DNA from: JAWOGN01 sp046496815
GTDB lineage: Bacteria; Desulfobacterota; DSM-4660; Desulfatiglandales; Desulfatiglandaceae
DNA: 6,846 nt
Reading direction: 5' to 3'
NCBI GenBank assembly: GCA_046496815.1
Contig: JAWOGN010000282.1
Span: forward strand, 1-6,846
How positions within the stretch are numbered: position 1 is the stretch's first letter; every line of letters starts with the position of its first letter. Positions 1 to 6,513 of this stretch are shown piece by piece. Made by a program: the position numbers and the translations under genes. The notes below the pieces were generated by a model. That model saw only the letters and a program-made list of their open reading frames with translations. It searched no databases and was not told where the DNA came from.

Positions 1-68
1 CTAAATTTTCAAATTTATGCCGGACCCTATCTTTCAGGTTCCTGCACGTCCAAAAAGCTCATCTCTTT

Positions 69-269
69 TCAGAGAATGAGTGCCGTAAACACACGCATTT
101 CTTTTTTACTACATTGGACGGGTATACGGAATGGCGTGGAGCCGGTATTGTCCTTAGAAAACAAATGTATCTGTCTGCCAGGAATCGACCAGAGAGCTTC
201 AAACAAATCGGGTGTTCCGACATTCACATTGATCCGATATACGTCCGGCTGAATTTCGATTGCTCTCAT
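69..269 (-). pseudogene. 5' remnant of an FprA-like (MBL-fold/flavodiiron) gene
   Basis: Reading leftwards from the ATG at 267-269, the first ~28 residues (MRAIEIQPDVYRINVNVG, then TPDLFEALWSIP) resemble the N-terminus of FprA-family A-type flavoproteins and related metallo-beta-lactamase-fold oxidoreductases. There an xxEIxxDVYxxxVN opening is followed by DLFEGLWPI and then a strand leading to the metal-binding histidines. Those proteins are usually about 400 residues; this ORF stops after 66. From residue ~29 the sequence no longer resembles the family, no HxHxDH metal motif appears, and the other two frames do not restore it. Start choice is strong because a GGAGGAG ribosome binding site lies 9 nt upstream. 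I infer a gene cut off by rearrangement or decay, with any rest lost or outside the window. It could instead be a small unrelated protein. Homology is from memory of the family, not a search. Confidence 0.45.
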
Positions 270-278
270 GCCTATTGA

Positions 279-285
279 CTCCTCC
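279..285 (-). promoter_or_regulatory. Strong Shine-Dalgarno site (GGAGGAG) of the FprA-like remnant
   Basis: On the minus strand GGAGGAG ends 9 nt before the ATG at 267-269. It is the best ribosome binding site in the window and shows that the short ORF once had, or still has, a genuine translation start. A TATAAG hexamer at 312-317 (minus strand) could be a -10 box, but the matching -35 position reads only TTACCG, so no promoter is called. Confidence 0.6.
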
Positions 286-452
286 CTCGAAAGAGTGCAA
301 GCGTTTCATACCTTATAAAACGAACTCAGGTTCCCGGTAAATCCGGTGTATCAGGTATTTTGTCCGCTCATCTCATGTATGCGGCATGTTCAAAGCACTG
401 ACGGTTTTTTTCACATAAAGAACGCTGCGAAGTGCTCAGGAGCTCGCCGGTC

Positions 453-780
453 CTAGTGCCATGTCTCAAAAGTTTTATTCTCAAAAATGGCAAAGTAAAA
501 TCCTGAAATTGAGGTCTATATTTGACCCACTTCTCAGAGACACGGAAATTCGAAATTCGAATATCGAAACTCGAAACAAATTCAAATAAGTAAATACGAA
601 TGACCCAAACGAAAGGAGATCGGCCTGGGCTTGGTGTTGTTTTGGATTTTGAAGATTAGGATTTTAATATTGTTTCGGATTTCGGATTTCGATATTCGGA
701 TTTTCAATTTTCACACCACTCCGAAGTGCTATAAAGGAATTGCCAAAAACCGACACACAATTTTTGAGACAGGAAACTAG
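453..780. mobile_element. MITE-like non-autonomous inverted-repeat element, ~328 bp
   Basis: Left end CTAGTGCCATGTCTCAAAA (453-471) matches the reverse complement of the right end CTAGTTTCCTGTCTCAAAA (762-780). The two differ at a few positions just inside the CTAG, and the block TGTCTCAAAA is perfect. Inside lies a second, longer imperfect arm pair. There is no ORF of useful length and no transposase. The flanking CTAG could be a 4-bp target duplication; insertion families such as IS701 and part of IS5 are known for YTAR-type targets, so a non-autonomous derivative of such an element is possible. Alternatively CTAG is part of the terminal repeat. The element lies directly between the broken FprA-like gene and the LivF-like gene and may mark the rearrangement there. 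That it is mobile is inference from structure alone. Confidence 0.55.
543..705. repeat. Imperfect long inverted repeat of TTCGAA-like words
   Basis: The left arm (about 543-588) is a run of GAAATTCGAA / TATCGAAA / CTCGAAAC words. The right arm (about 661-705) is the inverse, with TTTCGGATTTCGG / TTTCGATATTCGG. CGAATATCGAAA at 558-569 pairs perfectly with TTTCGATATTCG at 687-698, and CGAAAC at 572-577 pairs with GTTTCG at 672-677, with a short insertion between blocks in the right arm. The ~80-nt region between the arms is less AT-rich. A transcript could fold into a long, imperfect hairpin. It forms the core of the surrounding MITE-like element and is compositionally unlike the neighbouring genes. 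Confidence 0.65.
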
Positions 781-918
781 CGCCCACACAACTTCTATCG
801 CCCGGGAATCCGATCTTGGCGAAGAACAGCGCAGCCGTAAAAAACATATCGCTTGACCTCGGAGAAGACATCCACCGTGAGTTCTTTGACCAATCCGCAG
901 ATATACGAGGTTCCACGT
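781..918. other. Gene-free stretch between the repeat element and the LivF-like gene
   Basis: No gene with support is seen here. The LivF-like reading frame is open back to a TTG at 853, but those 22 codons have no ribosome binding site and lack resemblance to the family. Another frame is open across 789-950 and could be decayed coding sequence, but I recognise nothing in it. TTGACC words at 853 and 886 have no -10 box at proper distance. Confidence 0.4.
907..910 (+). promoter_or_regulatory. Ribosome binding site (GAGG) that decides the LivF-like start
   Basis: GAGG lies 8 nt before the ATG at 919. The alternative TTG at 853 is preceded by AAAACATATCGC with no purine-rich site, so the ATG is preferred. 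Confidence 0.5.
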
Positions 919-1722
919 ATGGAAAACAATGTCAGACTGCTGCTTAACAACATCAGTGTGGTTTACTCAGATGTGATACAGGTGCTGAAAGGCGTATCCC
1001 TCACCATTAAGAAGGGCCAGGTTGTCTCCCTTTTGGGCAGCAACGGCGCGGGAAAAACCACGACGTTGAAAGCGATTTCCGGGTTGCTCAAGCCTGAAAA
1101 TGGAAAGGTCACGGAAGGCTCGATCGAATACGATGGAAAAGCGGTCCAAAATTCGTCGCCGGAGGAAATTACGCGAAAGGGCATCATCCAGGTCCTGGAG
1201 GGTCGACAGGAGTTCAAGTATCTGACCGTTGAAGAAAATCTGAGGGTCGGTACCGCCACCCGCTGGGGCAAGCCTTATCAAAAAGACCTTGAACTGGTTT
1301 ACCGTTATTTCCCCGCCCTGCTGGCACGAAAGAAGGCTTTGGCCGGATACTGCAGCGGCGGAGAGCTACAGATGCTGGTAATCGGGCGAGCGCTCATGGC
1401 GCACCCCATGTTGCTTCTTTTGGACGAGCCGTCTTTGGGCCTGGCCCCGTTGCTGGTCAAAGAGATATTTCAGATTATTCGCAGAATCAATGAGGAGCAA
1501 AAGACGACCCTGATGGTCGTGGAACAGAATGCCAACATGGCCCTCCAGATTGCTCACTATGGCTATGTGATGGAAAACGGCAAGATCGTTATGGAAAGTG
1601 ATGCGGAAGATTTACGTGAAAACCCGGATGTGAAGGAGTTCTATCTGGGTACAGCCGCCTCGGGTGCGCTCAAATCCTACAAGGACGTAAAATCCTACAA
1701 ACGCCGGAAACGATGGCTTTAA
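919..1722 (+). CDS. livF: LivF-type ABC transporter ATP-binding protein
   Basis: This 267-residue protein is the size of LivF, the second ATPase of branched-chain amino-acid (HAAT) ABC importers, which powers uptake through LivH/LivM-type permeases at the inner face of the membrane. Motifs: Walker A GSNGAGKT at residues 40-47; Q-loop Q91 in IIQVLEGR; ABC signature CSGGE at 145-149 (usually LSGGE); Walker B LLLLDE at 165-170 followed by D-loop SLGLAP. VEQNA at ~201-205 stands where other ABC ATPases carry the switch histidine, and Gln there is normal for LivF. The basic tail (KSYKDVKSYKRRKRWL) resembles LivF paralogues found beside phenylacetate-CoA ligases, so an aromatic or organic acid is as plausible a substrate as Leu/Ile/Val. 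ATG 919 gives the family-like N-terminus and has a GAGG site; a TTG at 853 would add 22 residues. No livG, livH, livM or livK lies in the window. The next gene starts 42 bp downstream in the same frame. Confidence 0.9.
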   Translation: MENNVRLLLNNISVVYSDVIQVLKGVSLTIKKGQVVSLLGSNGAGKTTTLKAISGLLKPENGKVTEGSIEYDGKAVQNSSPEEITRKGIIQVLEGRQEFKYLTVEENLRVGTATRWGKPYQKDLELVYRYFPALLARKKALAGYCSGGELQMLVIGRALMAHPMLLLLDEPSLGLAPLLVKEIFQIIRRINEEQKTTLMVVEQNANMALQIAHYGYVMENGKIVMESDAEDLRENPDVKEFYLGTAASGALKSYKDVKSYKRRKRWL

Positions 1723-1764
1723 AGCGATTTCCCGCACAAAGCCCGCTTAGAACCGGGTAGCTCG

Positions 1765-4700
1765 ATGGTTCCCACCGATATCATCCCCGCAGAAGCGCTC
1801 TGGGAAGAAGACGCCTTCCGATTTATTAAGCCGAATGAATTCAAAAACTTTGGAATTGATCCTGCCGACATCCCTTTGGGGACGTATGCGGCCCTGAAAC
1901 AGCCGTCACAGATTCGGGGCAGATTCGGCGGCAATGCTTACGGGTTCGGTCTCTTTGAGGTCTACGACCGTTTAGCACCCAAGGATATCGCGCTGCTTCA
2001 AACCATTACACCGGATAATCCTGAGGATATCAAACAACACCATAAGGAACTCAATGAAATATACAAAAAGATCGGCCTGTTGATACGGTTTTCCAGCCTC
2101 GGCAAACCCTACTATATGATCCCCGCCCATCTGGTATCCCGCACCATCACACAAATCAAGTGCAAAGTTGATGAGATCGCAAAAGTCGTCGGCTTTCATC
2201 GGAAGAAATACTTTATTGAGCACCATGCAATCGGTCTGCTGACACACCCGGATGATTTGATCATTCAAGAGCTTTCCTTCCGCTTCAAAGAACACCGCTT
2301 TGTGGTTTTAAATTCTATTGATAAATTAACGGATTTGAATCAGACGCTGGATTTGGTCATTCTTGCAAGGGACCCCTATGAAACGCTCCTGATGGAAAAA
2401 TTCAGCCCGCTTTCACAGGAAAAGATTTCCAAAAAACGTTTGGAACAATATGCCGTTTTCATCCTATGGAAGCTTTACAATTGCTTGAAGCCGAACGGTG
2501 AAATTTTTGTCATCGCAAACCATTATCCGCCAAAAACCACCCGCACCGCGGAGCTCATCTTCAAAACGAATCAAGAAGAGAAAGCGTTTTCGCTTTTCAC
2601 GCACGTCTTCAAGACAAGGGCGCAGCACGGGCCGAAAGATCACACCCTACGGGTCAACATTTTCGATTTCCAGAAGTATCTGAGCGGGGTTTATGTGGAG
2701 CAAGAAGTTATACAGAAACTGCTTGGCGGCAAGAAATTGGAAAATATGACCCTCAAGGACATGGAAAAGCTACCCTATATGGATTTTCGGCTGACCGACG
2801 AAGCGTTCTTGAGAGGTCAGGAAAAAACATGGGCCAATCTTTTTTCCTGTTTTTTTGACAGAATTCTCTTAAAACCCCTTGTCCCCGAGTTTGTGAAAGA
2901 AGACTGGGACAAGAGATTTTCAATGCCTGAATACAAACCCAGATACATGCTGATCTATCTCGGGCAAAAGAAAACCCCCAATACCACGACCGCTAAAGTC
3001 ATGGACGAGGTAACCGGGTCGGGACTGGCCGGTTCGTCGGTCCGCTATTTAGCGGATTACCGGGATTCATTTGAACATGTGATTCGAACCCTTCAAATCC
3101 TGCGCAAGCTTAAGGAGAGCGAGTATGAAACCATACCCCGGCTGTATGTCGACCGCTTGAAGCAGCCTCTGGAAAACAAGGCGCGAAGGTATCCTGCGTT
3201 GAACCATGTGCTCAAACTCATCGCCAAAATCAACCGTCTCGAAGAAATCAAGGCGTTCCTGAATCCGGACAGGCTTGAGGGATTGCGAGCCAAGGTCCTT
3301 GAAAATCTTGAATTCCTGGCTTTCTTCGGATTCCGGCACAACGAGCTTAAAGAAATTGCCTACATCGTTCTGGGCCACACACCCATGGGGCGGATCATTT
3401 CCGGAAAGATGAATGAAAAGGCACTGAAACCGATGACAGACCTGGCAAGGACGCTTCACCCGCATCTCGCCTTGAACCTTTTCCGCTACATCCTGCTGAT
3501 GACGTTGGCGGAAACAGAGGCTGCCGGAGCGACTGAAGGAACCCCGGAGCAACTGACGGAATTGATCGATCTGTACGAATCCATCATAAGGATTGTCACC
3601 AACCGAGAGCTGGATTGGGACAAACTTCTGGATGAAAAAACCGATGCCGTGGGGGGAACACACAGCAGGATCGTGCGCAAACTTATCATGATGATTAACC
3701 ACTTCGAATTCCTCGACAACTGGAACGAACTCAAGCGGAAGGGAAGCATGGAGAAGGAATCCCTGGCCGACTACGATGACAAAAAATTATCCAGAATCGA
3801 AAACGTCATCCGTCTCGTGAGTACCCTGGAACAGTTCGAAGGGATGTATCTGAGGTTTGACCCCCTGCAGCTACCCGCATTTTTCAGAAAGTTTCTGAAT
3901 ATAGAATTCCACGGAACGGGGCATCTTTTTGAAAACATGGATAGCCGGCATGTATTTATCCTCCTATGGATCGCAGTGAACCTGGTCCGCGGTGAAGTCG
4001 TTAATTTTAATCCGATCCTGGCCAATGCAGAGCCTTCAGAAATAGATGACCTGCTGAAGAAGGTCGAATTGGAGACCAGTGCAATCAATATTTATTCACT
4101 TGATCTCAACATCCTCCGGCAGTTCAGTGAACAGCTCCACCAAATTGGAACTGCATTTATTCTCGGCACCGGCTTCCAGCTGAGGGTTGAAGCGAAAACT
4201 CAAAATTTGGAAATCGCCTATCTGGATATAGGTGAAAACATTTCAGAACTGGAATGCCTGTCGGAGAGAATCGCCGGACATCCGATTTCCCATATCGCGA
4301 TCGATGATTTAAAAGCCCTGGAATCCCTGTTCTCGAATTTGGAGAGTTTTTATCAGAGCCACCTTAGGCTCATTCGCCAAGACGATGCCACCCCAAAGCT
4401 TCCGGATAAACAAAAGCGATGGTTTGAAAAAATCGAAGCCCTCCGGGAAAACCTGAAATCCAACTTCCTGGGTGTCATTTTTCAACCGGAGTCTCTCTAT
4501 ACGGATTTGGATCGTCTTTACCGCTACACGCCCTCTCTTCTGGATTTTGTGCTCCCTGAGTTTACGCGGCTTCAAAACCTGGACCTGTCATGGCATCTCT
4601 ATTTGCAACAATCCATCACGCTTTACATCATCAACTCCACCAGAAAGTTCCAGGCCCTTGTTTGCCATGACAGAGAAAACTTTCAAGATATTCATCTCCT

Positions 4701-6468
4701 TCACACGCTGGCCCAGAGAGAGTTCGGCCCCATGGCCGCGGGTATTATCGGGGTCAGCAAATCACAGATTGAAATGCTGGAAGCGGTCGTTGAGCGTCTG
4801 GGGCGAAATCGACCCCTGTTGGACGCACTGGTGAAGTCATTCATATTTCAGGACCTCGGCAGGCTCCCCGCTCTGAGAGAAAAGCACCGGAGGGACATCG
4901 ATTCGGCAAGTTATGCCAGAGCGAGTGCGATCTTTCTTGAAAAGGAAAACATTGCCGAAAAATTTAAATTGGCTGCGGAAGAAAAAGCGTATCTCATCTT
5001 CCTCGTCAGGCATCACAGCCTCCTCCATCACATCATAAGGGGCGAATTCTCCTTTTGCGCCATTCGCAATGTCCTCAATACAAAAAATCAAGATCTTTTT
5101 GATGCGTTTTTCGTGCTTTCTTTTATCATGCTGTCTGCCATTCGCGAAGATCTGATGCTGGAGGATCTGGCCGACCGCCTGTTTGAGATACGCAGGTTGT
5201 GTCTGGGCGTTCTCGATGGGGAAACCACTCTCGAATCGGAGCTCAACGAAATTTTTGTGCAGAGCGGACACCTGTTTGTTGCTCTGGAAGACTATCAAAG
5301 GGAGGGGCTTCCCGAAGGCATGACGCCGTCCGAATACTTGGAATCTCGCAGGTGGAGAAAAATTGATCCGTCCGTTTCCATCAGAACCGGCAAAATGGTT
5401 TTTGCAACAGAGCGTCTTTTCAGGTTGCGCGGTATCCGATATGTTCAGTTCCGTGACCTGGTGAAACTCTTATTGAAAGTCCCTTTGAAATACATTTACA
5501 AGCAGCGAGGTTTTTCAAGCATCGGGTATTCCACCTTTGAAAGGGAGATGTATGAAGCCCTTCGCATTTACAACACCCTTCAGAATCTCCCGAAAGCCAT
5601 GCGACATTTTATTTTGAACCGGCTTGTTGATGATAAGGTTCGGATTTTCGGCTATGAGAAGGTGGCCGGGTATCTGAGTTATGAAAATCAAATCAAACTT
5701 CTTTTGATTGGCCTATGGGGAACAAAGGGTTTCAGATCGGGCACCCAGCCGATTCGGATTAGCTTTTTGGAGGTCAGCGCAATCATCGAAAAACGATATG
5801 AAGCCATGAATGACTTCCTGAATGGGATTTCCTTGGAAGAACTGTCGGATTCCACAGTCAAAACACCGTCTCTGTTCAAGGCCAAGTCAGGCGTCGTCTT
5901 GAGGAAGGAAAGCGCTTCCAATTTGCTTTCTGTAAAATTCCATGACCGTCTGAATATATCTCAAAAAATATCTTACATGAACACCATCGACAATGCGGAG
6001 CAACTGAAAAACTACTTCCATTATGGACTCCGATCCTTGAGAAAGCATCCTTTCCACACGGAAGACTATGAACTGGAACTTGAAAAAGCCTTTGAAACGC
6101 GGCTAGGTGAGATTACCGATATGATGTTGGATCAGGCGAAACGGCGGATGAATCTCATCAAGGACTTTGAAGAACTCGACAATCTGTTGAATGATCTCCT
6201 CGAACGCGCCTGGGATATCGGCTTTTCCGTCGAACAGAAGCACAGGTTAAACGACCTGTATGAATTGCGCAAGGACAACCTGAAGCGGAAAAAACTTTCT
6301 GAAATTGAAAGCGTTCTCAAGTCAATCACTGATACGCAGGAACTGCAAGCCTATTGGGACAGTCTGAAGTGGTACCTAAAAAGCAACCGTCAGTTTTTTG
6401 GGAAGGAATTTGAAAATCTGATTGCGGGGAAATTTGATCGGCTTAAAATTGAGATCGAGGGCATTTGA
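1765..6468 (+). CDS. Giant protein of unknown function with degenerate GlnD-like HD domain
   Basis: A 1567-residue protein, uninterrupted over 4.7 kb, that I cannot name. No earlier in-frame start exists because the frame opens at the LivF stop (TAA 1720-1722); the ribosome site (CGGGTAG) is weak. No signal peptide or convincing membrane helix is seen, so it is probably cytoplasmic. Residues ~1-405: mixed alpha/beta, with LDLVILARDP (195-204) and LKPNGEIFVIAN (241-252) resembling late strands of class I methyltransferases, and MLIYLGQKK (395-403) a possible final strand; no GxGxG SAM loop is evident. Residues ~430-700: helical. Residues ~925-1150: resembles the HD domain of GlnD, with LPEF at 930-933, QDLG at 1029-1032 where HD is expected, and LVRHH at 1080-1084; other metal ligands appear replaced (I951, S1124). 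Residues ~1433-1540: highly charged helix, possibly coiled coil. It is likely co-transcribed with the upstream ATPase gene. A regulatory or scaffold pseudo-enzyme is my inference only. Confidence 0.9.
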   Translation: MVPTDIIPAEALWEEDAFRFIKPNEFKNFGIDPADIPLGTYAALKQPSQIRGRFGGNAYGFGLFEVYDRLAPKDIALLQTITPDNPEDIKQHHKELNEIYKKIGLLIRFSSLGKPYYMIPAHLVSRTITQIKCKVDEIAKVVGFHRKKYFIEHHAIGLLTHPDDLIIQELSFRFKEHRFVVLNSIDKLTDLNQTLDLVILARDPYETLLMEKFSPLSQEKISKKRLEQYAVFILWKLYNCLKPNGEIFVIANHYPPKTTRTAELIFKTNQEEKAFSLFTHVFKTRAQHGPKDHTLRVNIFDFQKYLSGVYVEQEVIQKLLGGKKLENMTLKDMEKLPYMDFRLTDEAFLRGQEKTWANLFSCFFDRILLKPLVPEFVKEDWDKRFSMPEYKPRYMLIYLGQKKTPNTTTAKVMDEVTGSGLAGSSVRYLADYRDSFEHVIRTLQILRKLKESEYETIPRLYVDRLKQPLENKARRYPALNHVLKLIAKINRLEEIKAFLNPDRLEGLRAKVLENLEFLAFFGFRHNELKEIAYIVLGHTPMGRIISGKMNEKALKPMTDLARTLHPHLALNLFRYILLMTLAETEAAGATEGTPEQLTELIDLYESIIRIVTNRELDWDKLLDEKTDAVGGTHSRIVRKLIMMINHFEFLDNWNELKRKGSMEKESLADYDDKKLSRIENVIRLVSTLEQFEGMYLRFDPLQLPAFFRKFLNIEFHGTGHLFENMDSRHVFILLWIAVNLVRGEVVNFNPILANAEPSEIDDLLKKVELETSAINIYSLDLNILRQFSEQLHQIGTAFILGTGFQLRVEAKTQNLEIAYLDIGENISELECLSERIAGHPISHIAIDDLKALESLFSNLESFYQSHLRLIRQDDATPKLPDKQKRWFEKIEALRENLKSNFLGVIFQPESLYTDLDRLYRYTPSLLDFVLPEFTRLQNLDLSWHLYLQQSITLYIINSTRKFQALVCHDRENFQDIHLLHTLAQREFGPMAAGIIGVSKSQIEMLEAVVERLGRNRPLLDALVKSFIFQDLGRLPALREKHRRDIDSASYARASAIFLEKENIAEKFKLAAEEKAYLIFLVRHHSLLHHIIRGEFSFCAIRNVLNTKNQDLFDAFFVLSFIMLSAIREDLMLEDLADRLFEIRRLCLGVLDGETTLESELNEIFVQSGHLFVALEDYQREGLPEGMTPSEYLESRRWRKIDPSVSIRTGKMVFATERLFRLRGIRYVQFRDLVKLLLKVPLKYIYKQRGFSSIGYSTFEREMYEALRIYNTLQNLPKAMRHFILNRLVDDKVRIFGYEKVAGYLSYENQIKLLLIGLWGTKGFRSGTQPIRISFLEVSAIIEKRYEAMNDFLNGISLEELSDSTVKTPSLFKAKSGVVLRKESASNLLSVKFHDRLNISQKISYMNTIDNAEQLKNYFHYGLRSLRKHPFHTEDYELELEKAFETRLGEITDMMLDQAKRRMNLIKDFEELDNLLNDLLERAWDIGFSVEQKHRLNDLYELRKDNLKRKKLSEIESVLKSITDTQELQAYWDSLKWYLKSNRQFFGKEFENLIAGKFDRLKIEIEGI

Positions 6469-6513
6469 TCGCACGGCTCAGAACATCACCCCCAGCGCTG
6501 CCGGGAAAAGAGA

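Noticed and set aside
1..25. AAATTTTCAAATTT palindrome-like word at the left edge
   Set aside because: Short, A/T-only symmetry next to the window edge; no adjacent gene end or start to give it meaning.
428..730. Nine-base direct repeat CGAAGTGCT at 428-436 and 722-730
   Set aside because: One copy is outside and one inside the inverted-repeat element, with no extension beyond the core; a chance match is likely.
704..916. 70-codon minus-strand open frame across the right end of the repeat element
   Set aside because: About a third of it is a translation of the terminal inverted repeat; no ribosome site or family resemblance.
853..918. Extended N-terminus of the LivF-like protein from TTG 853
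   Set aside because: No ribosome binding site precedes the TTG, and the 22 added residues do not look like the family; ATG 919 has a GAGG site and gives the usual LivF start.
789..950. Open plus-strand frame (TQLLSPGNPILAKNS...) that would join to 402-452 if the repeat element were removed
   Set aside because: It could be a gene interrupted by the insertion, but the protein is short, unrecognised, and runs into the LivF-like gene in another frame; not supportable.
3067..3702. 211-codon open frame on the minus strand
   Set aside because: Lies wholly inside the giant gene on the opposite strand and has no recognisable domain; best explained as a shadow of the real coding frame.
4837..5298. 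153-codon minus-strand open frame
   Set aside because: Antisense to the GlnD-like segment of the giant gene; no family resemblance and a codon pattern expected of a shadow frame.
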